Source of the DNA: JBMNTP01 sp050945795
GTDB taxonomy: Bacteria; Bacillota; Clostridia; Christensenellales; MGBC116941
DNA length: 61,924 nt
Direction of reading: 5' to 3'
Assembly (NCBI GenBank): GCA_050945795.1
Contig: JBMNTP010000008.1
Coordinates: forward strand, 1 to 61,924
This document shows positions 25,287 to 33,741 of this stretch, one piece after another. Under the pieces are notes generated by a model that did not search any database, was not told where the DNA came from, and was given only the letters and a program-made list of their open reading frames with translations. The translations under genes were made by a program, and so were the position numbers. How positions within the stretch are numbered: position 1 is the stretch's first letter; every line of letters starts with the position of its first letter.

Positions 25287-26012
25287 TTGAAAAAAGTACT
25301 AGGCTGTATCAGAAGAGCCGACAAGGATTGGAATATGATAACGCATGGCGACAGCATAGCTATCGACGTTTCAGGGGGCAAGGACTCCATGCTTATGCTG
25401 CATGCCTTGTCGCTATATCGCATGTTTTCGCACGTTGACTACCGCATACACGCCGTAACGCTCGATATGGGCATGGACGGCTTTGACTCCTCCCCCATAG
25501 CCGAATACGCCGATAAGCTCAATATACCTTTTACGCTTGTTAAAACCGGCATATACGATGAAGTTTTTATAAAGCATGGCGGCAAAAACCCCTGCTCGCT
25601 TTGCGCGAGAATGCGCCGCGGCATACTGCATAAAACGGCTAAAAAGCTGGGCTGCTCTAAAGTCGCGTTGGCGCACAGCAGCGATGATGTCATAGAAACG
25701 CTGCTGCTCGGCGTATTTCAAGAGAGCCGTATGCATGTGTTTCGCCCCGTCACCTACCTTGACAGATCCGACCTCACGCTTATCCGACCGCTTGTATACC
25801 TTAGCGAGCAGCACATCAAAAAAACAGTAGCCCGCCTCGGCCTGCCCATAGTACATAACCCCTGCCCCGCCAACGGCCATACCCGCCGCCAGGACATGAA
25901 AGAGCTGCTTAACAAGCTATCCGCCACCATACCCGATTGCCGCGAAAGACTGCTCGGCGCTTTAAAGAATGATGAGGCGTACTGCCTGTGGAATCGCACG
26001 CATGAAGAATAA
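25287..26012 (+). CDS. ttcA: TtcA-family tRNA 2-thiocytidine synthetase-like protein
   Basis: The protein has 241 residues. The PP-loop ATPase motif SGGKDSM is at about 30-36. NPCSLCARMRRG carries the CxxC that binds an iron-sulfur cluster in TtcA, and ALAHSSDDVIETLL follows. The second cysteine pair is reduced to CPANG (only one Cys). The protein therefore belongs to the shorter Firmicute branch, and its exact tRNA target is uncertain. It starts at TTG with ggagga 8 bases upstream, and its own promoter and terminator make it a single-gene unit. Confidence 0.8.
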   Translation: MKKVLGCIRRADKDWNMITHGDSIAIDVSGGKDSMLMLHALSLYRMFSHVDYRIHAVTLDMGMDGFDSSPIAEYADKLNIPFTLVKTGIYDEVFIKHGGKNPCSLCARMRRGILHKTAKKLGCSKVALAHSSDDVIETLLLGVFQESRMHVFRPVTYLDRSDLTLIRPLVYLSEQHIKKTVARLGLPIVHNPCPANGHTRRQDMKELLNKLSATIPDCRERLLGALKNDEAYCLWNRTHEE

Positions 26013-26028
26013 TAGTTTATATGATTAA

Positions 26029-26054
26029 AGGCGGGCCATAAGGCTCGCCTTTTT
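26029..26054 (+). terminator. Terminator of the ttcA-like gene
   Basis: aggcgggcc (26029-26037) pairs with ggctcgcct (26042-26050), followed by five T residues. Confidence 0.9.
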
Positions 26055-26094
26055 GTATTTCATCTTCACATATTTGAATTCAAATGCTATGCCT

Positions 26095-27135
26095 TTAATT
26101 CTCTTTGTAGAACAGGCTTATTATAAGCTCATGCAGCGCATCCATATCGGGTATATAGTAGCTTGTTTTATTTTGAGTCTCAGCCTTGCCCGGCACCATA
26201 TGAAAATCAATCGTTTCAACATCCATATCCTTAAGCACCATAGCCAAAGCCGCCATCTGATCCTCATTTAGGTTTGTATCTACTATATTTATAAGGTCTT
26301 TATAAAGCTTTGGCACCGCCTCTATCGGTCCCATCTCCTGCACCCGCTTAGCAAGGCCTTTTAGGAAGTCCTGCTGGCGTTTGGTTCTGTCAAGGTCGCT
26401 GCCCGACAATCCCGCGCCCGAACGCAGCCTTACAAAATCCGAAGCGTTGTTACTGTTTAAAACAATGGTTTCGCCCGCCTTGCCGTATCCGGGTATATTC
26501 TGCCTTAGCGTTACAGGCACGCCGCCTACCTTACTCGCAATCGGAGGCAGCCCGTCCATATCTATACCGGCGTAAAGCGTTATGGGCGGTATCTCAAGCT
26601 CGCCAAGGTCAAACAAATTGCTTATGGCGTCGCAGGCGTTGGCGTAGCTGTAGTTGTTTCTGCCGCCGCCGTAAGCATATGCGTGCCCAAGCTTATCCCA
26701 TTGCTCCGACAAAACCTCGCCGTTTTTAGCGTCAAGCTTTTTAACCATTGCCTTTGTATCCCTCGGGCAAGTGATAAGCGCCGCCTTCTTTTCTACAACA
26801 TCAACCGCGCACACAACCATAGTATCGCTGCGATACCCCATCCTCTGCTGCTTGCGCTCGGAATCGGTATCAATGCCAAAAAGCCCTATAACTACTAAAT
26901 CCTTATTATATCTGTATGCTATATCCTGCCCCGCTGAATTCTGAACTACAATGGACAGGTCGTTTGACTTGCTTTCTTGCTCAAACGGGTTCATAGGATT
27001 AGCGGCCAGACCTTTTAAATAATTGTATCCGTAAACTACAACGCCGCCTCCCGCTACAATAAGAACAATCAGCAGCGAAGCTACCGCCTTTATAATTCCC
27101 CTTTTCCCACCGGAAGCTCTTTTTGAATTTCCCAT
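26095..27135 (-). CDS. LytR-CpsA-Psr (LCP) family cell-wall glycopolymer transferase
   Basis: The protein has 346 residues. A basic N terminus is followed by one membrane helix (about 14-36), so the catalytic domain faces outside. LCP landmarks are the GIDTDSERKQQRMGYRSDTMVV segment, ITCPRDTKA, GHAYAYGG and the Arg-rich RTKRQQDFLKGL. Family members attach wall teichoic acids or related polymers to peptidoglycan. It is a single gene with ggagg before its ATG, convergent with the ttcA-like gene. Confidence 0.9.
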   Translation of the reverse strand: MGNSKRASGGKRGIIKAVASLLIVLIVAGGGVVVYGYNYLKGLAANPMNPFEQESKSNDLSIVVQNSAGQDIAYRYNKDLVVIGLFGIDTDSERKQQRMGYRSDTMVVCAVDVVEKKAALITCPRDTKAMVKKLDAKNGEVLSEQWDKLGHAYAYGGGRNNYSYANACDAISNLFDLGELEIPPITLYAGIDMDGLPPIASKVGGVPVTLRQNIPGYGKAGETIVLNSNNASDFVRLRSGAGLSGSDLDRTKRQQDFLKGLAKRVQEMGPIEAVPKLYKDLINIVDTNLNEDQMAALAMVLKDMDVETIDFHMVPGKAETQNKTSYYIPDMDALHELIISLFYKEN

Positions 27136-27285
27136 TACATCCTCCGAACCAAGCCCGTCGATATTATACGCTCATATATAATTATCCGCAAAAAAATGTT
27201 CCTATATCCGGAAAAACACCAGACATTATATACTATCTTTTACTATTTTTTTTGTCAACAACCGCGCCGCGGCGATAATGACGAA

Positions 27286-27319
27286 TAAAAAAAGAGCCGC
27301 ACTGAAAACGGCCCTTTTT
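27286..27319 (-). terminator. Terminator after mbl
   Basis: On the minus strand aaaaagggccg and cggctcttttt pair around a 9-base loop; T residues follow. Confidence 0.9.
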
Positions 27320-27336
27320 ATGGTTATTTGGTAAAA

Positions 27337-28380
27337 TCAAGTGTTAAAATAGTCTCCCCGCTTATACTCGGATATTGAGTAGCCGTCGGCATAAACATCA
27401 AGATCCTCAAGCGCCTTGCCTGTGCCTATGGCAACGCAGGAAACGCAGTCCTCTGCGACATACGTCGGTATTTTCGTATGCTCTGAAATAAGCCTGTCCA
27501 GTCCGAAAAGGAGCGAACCGCCGCCTGTCATGCATATGCCGTTTTCACTTACATCAGCCGCGAGTTCGGGCGGTGTGCGTTCAAGAACGCCATGTATCGT
27601 TTCGAGCATGGTCTGGAGCGGCTCCTCTAGCGCCTCTATCATTTCGTTAGAGCCTATATTGACGCTTTTAGGCAGTCCGCTTATAAGATTTCTGCCGGTA
27701 ACATCCATAAAGACCTGATCTTTTCTTGGAAACGCCGAGCCTATATTAATTTTCATATCCTCGGCTGTGCGCTCGCCAATAAGCAGGTTATGCTTTTTTC
27801 GCATATACCTAACTATCGACTCATCAAACTTATCGCCGGCTATTTTCAAGCTGTCGCTTACAACCGAGTTGCCCAGCGATATAACAGCTATATCGGTAGT
27901 ACCGCCGCCAATATCTACAACCATATTGCCGTACGGTCCGGCTATATCTATGCCCGCGCCTATCGCCGCCGCTATCGGCTCTTCTATAATATAAGTATTC
28001 CTCGCTCCGGCATCGTCGCTGGCCTCTATTACAGAACGCTTCTCAACCTCTGTAACTCCGCTCGGCACGCACACAACAACGCGCGGCTTGAAGAATATTC
28101 TCCTGCCGACAACTTTTCTAAAGAAATACCTAAGCATACGCTCGGTAACGTCAAAGTTGGATATAACACCATCTTTGAGCGGCCTTATAGCTATTATATT
28201 GCCCGGCGTACGCCCTATCATTTTGCGCGCGTCATCGCCTACCGCCAAAAGCTTTCCCGAACGTTTATCTATGGCAACTACCGACGGCTCCCTAAGCACA
28301 ATGCCTTTATCCTTAACATAAATAAGAACGGTGGAAGTACCGAGGTCTATGCCAACATCACTGGAATCAAACAAACCCAT
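27337..28380 (-). CDS. mbl: Rod-shape determining actin-like protein Mbl/MreB
   Basis: The protein has 347 residues. It begins LFDSSDVGIDLGTSTVLIYVK and has VCVPSGVTEVEKRSV, VVDIGGGTTDIAVIS and MTGGGSLLFGLD, the actin-fold phosphate and adenosine motifs of MreB proteins. It directs elongasome peptidoglycan synthesis along the membrane. Linkage to spoIIID upstream is the Bacillus spoIIID-mbl arrangement, so the Mbl name is favoured. The ATG at 28380 is chosen; ATG at 28386 also fits. Confidence 0.93.
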   Translation of the reverse strand: MGLFDSSDVGIDLGTSTVLIYVKDKGIVLREPSVVAIDKRSGKLLAVGDDARKMIGRTPGNIIAIRPLKDGVISNFDVTERMLRYFFRKVVGRRIFFKPRVVVCVPSGVTEVEKRSVIEASDDAGARNTYIIEEPIAAAIGAGIDIAGPYGNMVVDIGGGTTDIAVISLGNSVVSDSLKIAGDKFDESIVRYMRKKHNLLIGERTAEDMKINIGSAFPRKDQVFMDVTGRNLISGLPKSVNIGSNEMIEALEEPLQTMLETIHGVLERTPPELAADVSENGICMTGGGSLLFGLDRLISEHTKIPTYVAEDCVSCVAIGTGKALEDLDVYADGYSISEYKRGDYFNT

Positions 28381-28547
28381 ATACATACCATGCCCCGGGC
28401 ACAACAAAACCGTGCCGCGGGCTATCCTTTGTATTTAAGCGCAGCGTGCAAGTATGCGCTGGAGCCGGCCCCAAAGAAACATATTCAAACGGGCATAAAC
28501 TCCCCCGCGCTCATATGTGTATATTGTATAGACTTTCCATTACATTT

Positions 28548-28808
28548 TCAAGGCTTATTTGTCCTTGTTATATATTTCAAATGGGTGGCGTTGCCGCCGC
28601 GTATATGCCTTTCAGCCTTGTTTTTCTCAAGTACCCGTCTTACCTCCTCCGCTTTGCCGCGGCTTATCTCTTTAAGGCGTTCTGCCATATCCTTGTGAAC
28701 TGTGGATTTGCTGATGCCAAATTTTTTAGCCGCCTCTCGCACCGTCGCCCCGGTATCTATAATGTAGCGCGCCGTCTCAAGCACCCTCTGCTCAATATAA
28801 TCCTTCAC
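28548..28808 (-). CDS. spoIIID: Sporulation transcriptional regulator SpoIIID
   Basis: The protein has 86 residues. VKDYIEQRVLETARYIIDTG-type sequence and ATVREAAKKFGISKSTVHKD form the helix-turn-helix of SpoIIID, which controls early mother-cell genes. A basic C-terminal tail completes the family pattern. The GTG at 28808 is chosen because aggagg lies 7 bases upstream; a TTG one codon earlier is possible. With yabP and yabQ it supports a spore-forming host. Confidence 0.95.
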   Translation of the reverse strand: MKDYIEQRVLETARYIIDTGATVREAAKKFGISKSTVHKDMAERLKEISRGKAEEVRRVLEKNKAERHIRGGNATHLKYITRTNKP

Positions 28809-29022
28809 CAAGACCCCTCCTCGCACACTATGACTTGTACATCTTATGCACATGCCAAGCCGCAGTATGACTATATAGGGTGATAGCCTTGATAAAAGCC
28901 GTATATATTTTCTACCTCTCCGCTAAAAAGGCTTTCCTTACCTTTATTTTTTTGTGCTTTAACAGTTATTCGTCCTAAATTCCCAATGGATAATATTACA
29001 TATACAGTTATTCCCTATTTAT

Positions 29023-29051
29023 TTGACTCATGTATTACAATAACGTAATAT
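29023..29051 (+). promoter_or_regulatory. Promoter of the CAP-domain gene with internal dyad
   Basis: TTGACT (29023-29028) and TAATAT (29046-29051) are separated by 17 bases. The spacer and -10 contain tattac-aataac-gtaata, a dyad that a regulator could bind. From 28854 to 29022 I see no gene. Confidence 0.65.
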
Positions 29052-29101
29052 ATTTTTAGAAAAAGACACACTTTTTTAACAAATTTTACTTGGAGGTCAA
29101 A

Positions 29102-30016
29102 ATGAAAAAAGGTAAGAAGAAGCTTTTGGTCACATTAGCCGGTCTGATTTGCTGCGTATTGCTTATTACAATAACGTCTACCCCGGCTATGGCGGCAAGG
29201 AATGTGTCTGTCCCGGCGCCGCGCATTGCGCCAGGCAGCGTAAAGCTTTCGCCGTATTGTTCCTCGGTGCTTGAAAAAGTGCTGGCGCGTATCTGCGCCC
29301 AATATGAAGGGCTAAACGCGCTACTAGAGCGCATCAACAACAATTGCCCGACTCCAGCGCCTACAAAAGCACCGGAACCGACACTAACTCCGGCACCCGC
29401 AACTCCCGCGCCCACGGCCAAGCCGACAGCGACACCGGAGCCTATACCTACTATCGCTCCGACCGCAACGCCGGCTCCTACAGCTAAGCCGACCGCGACA
29501 CCTGCGCCTACGGCCAAGCCTACAGCCACACCGGCTCCTACAGCTAAGCCGACCGCCACACCGGCTCCTACAGCCAAGCCTACCGCAACGCCTGCGCCTA
29601 CGGCCAAGCCGATCGCAACTCCGGCTCCCTCCGGCGTATCAGAGCTTGAAAGCCAGATGGTAGACCTTGTAAACTCCGAGCGCGCGAAGGCGGGACTGTC
29701 GGCGCTCAGAGTCAATACAGAGGTTACCAAAGTAGCGCGCGTTAAGTCGCAGGACATGATAACGCATAACTACTTCTCGCATACTTCCCCGTCATACGGC
29801 AGCCCGTTTGATATGATGAAGCAGTTCGGGATATCATACCGCTCAGCAGGCGAGAATATAGCTTATAACAGCTCTATGACCAGCGCCCATAACGCGCTTA
29901 TGAATTCGCCCGGACATCGTGCCAACATACTAAACTCTTCCTTTACGCAGATAGGAATAGGCATAGTATCTAACGGACGCGGCACTATATATATTACACA
30001 GATGTTCATAGGCTAG
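29102..30016 (+). CDS. Secreted CAP/SCP-domain protein with Pro/Thr-rich repeat linker (YkwD-like)
   Basis: The protein has 304 residues. A signal peptide (basic start, hydrophobic run, TPAMA-ARN cleavage site near residue 29-31) is followed by a Cys-containing segment and about 100 residues of TPAPTAKPTA-type repeats that probably span the cell wall. Residues about 175-304 form the CAP domain: SEMVDLVNSERAK-like start, ITHNYFSHTSPSYG, AGENIAYN and SPGHRANILN. Clostridial relatives occur in spore coats and on cell surfaces. tggagg lies before the ATG. It has its own promoter and terminator. Confidence 0.9.
   Translation: MKKGKKKLLVTLAGLICCVLLITITSTPAMAARNVSVPAPRIAPGSVKLSPYCSSVLEKVLARICAQYEGLNALLERINNNCPTPAPTKAPEPTLTPAPATPAPTAKPTATPEPIPTIAPTATPAPTAKPTATPAPTAKPTATPAPTAKPTATPAPTAKPTATPAPTAKPIATPAPSGVSELESQMVDLVNSERAKAGLSALRVNTEVTKVARVKSQDMITHNYFSHTSPSYGSPFDMMKQFGISYRSAGENIAYNSSMTSAHNALMNSPGHRANILNSSFTQIGIGIVSNGRGTIYITQMFIG
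29398..29634 (+). repeat. 30-bp tandem repeat array inside the CAP-domain gene
   Basis: About seven units encode a 10-residue TPAPTAKPTA pattern. The units differ mainly at third codon positions, so they have been kept under protein-level selection; the first ones are more diverged. The array edges are approximate. Confidence 0.85.
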
Positions 30017-30025
30017 AAACGCTTG

Positions 30026-30055
30026 AAAACCCCCGGCACCGCCCGGGGGTTTTTG
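30026..30055 (+). terminator. Terminator of the CAP-domain gene
   Basis: acccccgg (30029-30036) pairs with ccgggggt (30043-30050), extended by A:T pairs, followed by five T residues. From here to 30248 there is only a short cttaagg hairpin (about 30120-30140) and a partial dispersed repeat. Confidence 0.95.
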
Positions 30056-30232
30056 TTATCGGCAGAAGTGGGAATGTTGGCAATGGGAAACATTGGAGGC
30101 GCCGCCATGAAACCTTTGCTTAAGGAACCGGTCCCTTAAGAATCCCATTGAAAACCTTAATCTCGTTATAAAAACGCCTTAGAGAAGTCATTTAGGTTTT
30201 TTAGTTTTTTTAAAAGCCGGACACGGACAAAA

Positions 30233-30275
30233 GCTATCGCAAACCTCATTATGATGCGCCATATTGTTTTTCTTC
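30233..30275. repeat. Partial copy of the dispersed atcgcaaacc hairpin repeat
   Basis: tatcgcaaacc, atgatgcgccatattg and tttttcttcg match the 5' half of the fuller copies at 30903 and 57226. It overlaps the last codons of the small gene ending at 30249, so the repeat may have inserted into or extended that gene's 3' end. Confidence 0.5.
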
Positions 30276-30431
30276 GATCTTTTCCTTCATTGAATTCAGC
30301 GAAAGTTCTCCTGCTAATTTAAAAAGCGCATCAACGATGACTTGTTCCGGTTCAAGATCACCTGCATTTTCCCCCACCCTCCGGTAAAACTCATATAGAT
30401 AATCGTCTAGCATGATGGTAATCTTCCGCAA
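30249..30431 (-). CDS. Small ribbon-helix-helix-like protein
   Basis: The protein has 60 residues. KITIMLDDYLYEFYRRVGE followed by a helix-rich PEQVIVDALFKLAGEL resembles a CopG/Arc ribbon-helix-helix DNA-binding fold, but I cannot confirm this. The TTG at 30431 has gagaggt upstream. It is divergent from the XRE-type gene across a region dense in half-sites. The pair could be a toxin-antitoxin remnant or a mutual regulatory switch. Confidence 0.55.
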   Translation of the reverse strand: MRKITIMLDDYLYEFYRRVGENAGDLEPEQVIVDALFKLAGELSLNSMKEKIEEKQYGAS

Positions 30432-30447
30432 GCTTTACACCTCTCAC

Positions 30448-30548
30448 CTCATTTGAGTTGATTATAGCAGGCGCGACGACAAAGTCAACTCAAACGAGTC
30501 AATCATCCTCACGCTTAATGAGTACGATGATATTAACTCATTTAGGTT
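30448..30548. promoter_or_regulatory. Divergent regulatory region with repeated ACTCATTT half-sites
   Basis: Perfect or near dyads ctcatttgag (30448-30457), actcaaacgagt (30488-30499) and aactcatttaggtt (30535-30548), plus aatgagt (30517-30523), lie between the two small regulator genes. tttgagttga and tcaactcaaa at 30452 and 30485 also form a perfect inverted repeat. These are probably operators for the XRE-family protein. Confidence 0.65.
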
Positions 30549-30560
30549 AGGATGATGTAT

Positions 30561-30791
30561 ATGACAATTGGACCGGCAGTAAAGGAAAGAATCCTTGAAT
30601 TATGCCAAATGCGCGGCATTACAATCAATAAACTCGCAACACTAAGCGGTGTTACACAATCAACGGTAAATAACATCACAAGCGGCAGGAACAACAGCAC
30701 TACGATTGCGACGATTAAAAAGTTATGCGATGGGCTGGATATTTCCATTATTGACTTTTTCAATGCCGATGTATTCCGATGTCTGGAGTAA
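30561..30791 (+). CDS. Small XRE-family helix-turn-helix regulator
   Basis: The protein has 76 residues, almost all helix-turn-helix: ERILELCQMRGITINKLA, LSGVTQSTVNNITSGR and TIKKLCDGLDISIIDFF. Such single-domain XRE proteins often repress their own promoter. The start is one of three close ATG codons (30552, 30555, 30561) with ttagga before them. It is followed by no linked gene, only a hairpin repeat from 30903. Confidence 0.75.
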   Translation: MTIGPAVKERILELCQMRGITINKLATLSGVTQSTVNNITSGRNNSTTIATIKKLCDGLDISIIDFFNADVFRCLE

Positions 30792-30902
30792 GAAATAAAA
30801 TAGTTGATTAACTTATCTTGGTGAAAAGATAAGCTTCTCTTTATCTATTTAGAAGACATCTTGTGCTGCAAAAAAATGCGAACCTGCTGCGCGGGTAAAA
30901 AA

Positions 30903-30985
30903 ACATCGCAAACCACAAACAATGATTCGCCATGCCGATTTTCTTTGACTTACCTTTCTTTTTTCCAAAAGAAAGGTAAGTGCTC
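30903..30985. repeat. Dispersed hairpin repeat, copy A
   Basis: atcgcaaaccaca, an atgattcgc segment, gattttctttgacttacc and the hairpin ttacctttctttt...aaaagaaaggtaa match copy B at 57226-57303 over about 80 bases. No tRNA lies beside this copy. Confidence 0.75.
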
Positions 30986-31000
30986 ACATACACGCCATCG

Positions 31001-32020
31001 CTACTCTACAAACGGCAGATACTCGCCATATCCTTCTTTATCCATGTTTTCTTCCGGCACAAACCGCAGCGCCGCGCCGTTTATGCAATATCTAAGCCCG
31101 CCCAGCTTCTTAGGCCCGTCATCGAATACATGCCCAAGATGCGAATCGCCGCCGGCACTTCTTATTTCCGTCCTCGCCATGCCAAAGCTTTTATCCTCAA
31201 TTTCCCGTACCACCGCCTCGGATATTGGCTTTGAAAAGCTTGGCCATCCGCACCCCGACTCAAACTTATCCGATGAAAGGAAAAGCGGCTGCCCCGTAAC
31301 GACATCTACATATATGCCTCTTTCATATAAAGAGTTGTAGTCGTGGGAAAACGGCGGCTCCGTAGCGTCTTGCTGCGTTACGCGGTATTGCATATCGTCA
31401 AGCTTTTGCCTAAGTTCGTTCTTATCCTGTGGCTTATATTTTTCCATATCCGGCTCCGGCGGATAATGAAGGGAGGTAAAATCAACGTGGCAGTAGCCGC
31501 CGGGATTTTTATCGAGATATCTTTGGTGATATTGCTCCGCCTCATAAAAGCCGTTAAGCTCTTCAATCTCTGTTACAGCGTCGCCCCGCCTTCTCTCCTG
31601 CTCCTCCTCCATAACCTTTTCTATAACAGGCAAATCGCTCTCATCCTCATAGTAAATGCCGTTGCGATACTGTGTACCCAGATCCGCGCCCTGCCTGTTG
31701 AGCTGCGTTGAATCTATTATAATAAAAAATCTTTTTAATAGTGAATAAAGCGATATGCGCTCAGGATCATAAATAACCTCCACCGCCTCTGTATGACCGG
31801 TCGCGCCTATTTCATGATACGTTGGGTTTTCAGTTCTGCCGTTCGCGTATCCCGATATTGCCGCCGCCACACCGTACACCCTTGAAAAATACGCCTCCAC
31901 TCCCCAAAAGCATCCGCCGGCCAGCCATATCTTTTTAAGTTTGCTATTGTCAAACTCGATGCCCTCGTTAGGGTTGGGCGGCAGCGCAAACCGCTTGTCC
32001 CTCTTTTTATGGAAATCCAT
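31001..32020 (-). CDS. msrAB: Bifunctional methionine sulfoxide reductase MsrA-MsrB
   Basis: The protein has 339 residues with two joined repair domains. MsrA (about 25-185) carries the nucleophile motif GGCFWGVE and the EQYHQRYL region. MsrB (about 205-325) has ESGCGWPSF, SHLGHVFDDGP and RYCINGAALRF with the catalytic Cys. The MsrB half lacks the two zinc-binding CxxC pairs, as in other fused types. The MsrA part reduces the S form and MsrB the R form of oxidised methionine. aaggagg precedes its ATG. No signal peptide, so cytoplasmic. Confidence 0.95.
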   Translation of the reverse strand: MDFHKKRDKRFALPPNPNEGIEFDNSKLKKIWLAGGCFWGVEAYFSRVYGVAAAISGYANGRTENPTYHEIGATGHTEAVEVIYDPERISLYSLLKRFFIIIDSTQLNRQGADLGTQYRNGIYYEDESDLPVIEKVMEEEQERRRGDAVTEIEELNGFYEAEQYHQRYLDKNPGGYCHVDFTSLHYPPEPDMEKYKPQDKNELRQKLDDMQYRVTQQDATEPPFSHDYNSLYERGIYVDVVTGQPLFLSSDKFESGCGWPSFSKPISEAVVREIEDKSFGMARTEIRSAGGDSHLGHVFDDGPKKLGGLRYCINGAALRFVPEENMDKEGYGEYLPFVE

Positions 32021-32209
32021 ATTATCCTCCTTGCCGCCGCTCTCGCTCGCAGCTCCAATTTAATATCGTCAAGGTTATATTATTTCCCTGCCCGTCCCCT
32101 AAATACCTTTTATCAAGCTAAAAAAACAGCATGAATAAATATATCCGCACATCGAAATATCTAAGCCGCCATAAGCGCACGGGAATTTCTCATATAAGCC
32201 GCTTGCGGG

Positions 32210-32237
32210 TTGACTTTGCTTGGCAACTTTTGATAAT
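32210..32237 (+). promoter_or_regulatory. Promoter of the enolase gene
   Basis: TTGACT (32210-32215) and GATAAT (32232-32237) are separated by 16 bases. The leader to 32304 contains ggagga just before the ATG. Confidence 0.7.
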
Positions 32238-32304
32238 CTTATGGGTAGGGTCAAGCAGACAAGCTTTAAGCCTGTATTTATTTTTTTATGGGAGGATATT
32301 GTGT

Positions 32305-33582
32305 ATGAATAAGTTCAAAATAGCCAAAGTCGAGGGTCTTGAAATAATCGACTCGCGCGGCAACCCGACAGTTGAGGCAACTATAACGCTAGAGAGCGGA
32401 GTTGTAGGCTGCGGCGCGGTGCCGAGCGGCGCTTCAACAGGAACGTTTGAGGCTGTAGAGCTTCGCGACGGCGGTAACAGGTTTGGCGGCAAAGGCGTAG
32501 CCACCGCTGTCAATAACGTAAACACCGTAATATGTGAGGCTGTAGCCGGTCTTGATGTTCGTGATATAGCCGCGCTTGACGCCGCTATGATAAAAGCAGA
32601 CGGCACTCATAACAAAGCCAAGCTCGGCGCAAACGCCATACTCGCTGTTTCTCTCGCGGCGGCTGACGCAGCAGCGAAAGCGCTTAGCATACCTCTTTAT
32701 AAATTCCTCGGCGGCATAAACGCCGATACCCTTCCTGTTCCCATGATGAATATAATAAACGGCGGCGCTCATGCCGCAAACAACGTAGACATACAGGAAT
32801 TTATGATAATGCCGGTAGGCGCCCCTACCTTTGACGATGGCATACGCTGGTGTGCCGAAGTATTCCATCAACTGGCTTCTATACTCAACAGCCGCAACCT
32901 CTCAACGTCGGTTGGCGATGAAGGCGGATACGCTCCTAACCTTTCAAGCGACGAAGAGGCGATTGAGCTTATACTTGAAGCTGTCGAAAAAGCCGGCTAC
33001 AAGCCGGGCGATGACTTTGTTCTCGCAATTGACGCCGCCGCCACAGAATGGGCGAAAGATGGCGGATATGTGCTGCCCAAACAGCAGACCGCATATACAA
33101 CCGATGAGCTTATATCCTTCTGGAGTAACCTCGTAGCTAAATATCCCATAATGTCGATAGAAGATGCGCTTGATGAAGAAGACTGGGACGGCTGGAAAAA
33201 GCTTACCGACGCGCTGGGCGATAAGATTCAGCTCGTCGGCGACGACCTTTTCGTAACGAATACAGAGCGCCTTGAAAAGGGCATAGAGATGGGCTGCGCT
33301 AATTCAATACTTATAAAGCTCAATCAGATCGGCTCGCTTACAGAAACCATGAACGCCGTTAAGATGGCTCACAAAGCCGGATATACCGCCGTTATATCGC
33401 ACCGCTCCGGTGAAACACCGGATACCTCAATATCCGACCTCTGCGTCGCTCTAAATGCCGGCCAGATAAAAACCGGCGCTCCGAGCCGCGGCGAGCGTGT
33501 AGCGAAGTATAACAGGCTTCTTAAAATCAGCCAGGAACTCGGCGAATTCCAGGCTTATCCCGGCATCAACTGCTTTAACTAA
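32305..33582 (+). CDS. eno: Enolase
   Basis: The protein has 425 residues. It converts 2-phosphoglycerate to phosphoenolpyruvate in glycolysis. Motifs are IIDSRGNPTVEA, SGASTGTFEAVELRDG, GDEGGYAPN, GDDLFVTN, the signature LIKLNQIGSLTET and SHRSGETPDT with its active-site His and Ser. The ATG at 32305 follows ggagga at 32291; earlier in-frame codons give a non-homologous N-terminal extension. It is a single gene with promoter and terminator. Confidence 0.97.
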   Translation: MNKFKIAKVEGLEIIDSRGNPTVEATITLESGVVGCGAVPSGASTGTFEAVELRDGGNRFGGKGVATAVNNVNTVICEAVAGLDVRDIAALDAAMIKADGTHNKAKLGANAILAVSLAAADAAAKALSIPLYKFLGGINADTLPVPMMNIINGGAHAANNVDIQEFMIMPVGAPTFDDGIRWCAEVFHQLASILNSRNLSTSVGDEGGYAPNLSSDEEAIELILEAVEKAGYKPGDDFVLAIDAAATEWAKDGGYVLPKQQTAYTTDELISFWSNLVAKYPIMSIEDALDEEDWDGWKKLTDALGDKIQLVGDDLFVTNTERLEKGIEMGCANSILIKLNQIGSLTETMNAVKMAHKAGYTAVISHRSGETPDTSISDLCVALNAGQIKTGAPSRGERVAKYNRLLKISQELGEFQAYPGINCFN

Positions 33583-33655
33583 TATAGCCGTCCGGCAATA
33601 AAGGCGCAAACCCTTTAAAGTAGTTACAAGCGAATAAAAATATTATAAAAGCCTT

Positions 33656-33685
33656 AAAGCCTCCGGATAAAATCGGAGGCTTTTT
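33656..33685 (+). terminator. Terminator of the enolase gene
   Basis: agcctccg (33658-33665) pairs with cggaggct (33674-33681), followed by five T residues. Confidence 0.95.
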
Positions 33686-33741
33686 ATGTGCTTTATGAGC
33701 AATTAAAATTTCTCTATAACACCACTTTTCTATCTCCCCGT

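Noticed and set aside
27790..28698. 302-codon plus-strand frame
   Set aside because: It is antisense to mbl and part of spoIIID, both unmistakable, and its translation has no recognisable features.
29398..29634. Possible CRISPR array
   Set aside because: The 30-base units are contiguous with no spacers and lie in frame in a coding gene.
29086..29757. Long minus-strand frame coding Gly/Val/Ala repeats
   Set aside because: It is antisense to the Pro/Thr repeat of the CAP-domain gene and has no ribosome site; the repeat simply stays open on both strands.
32131..32304. N-terminal extension of enolase
   Set aside because: The added residues do not resemble enolase and span its promoter and ribosome site.
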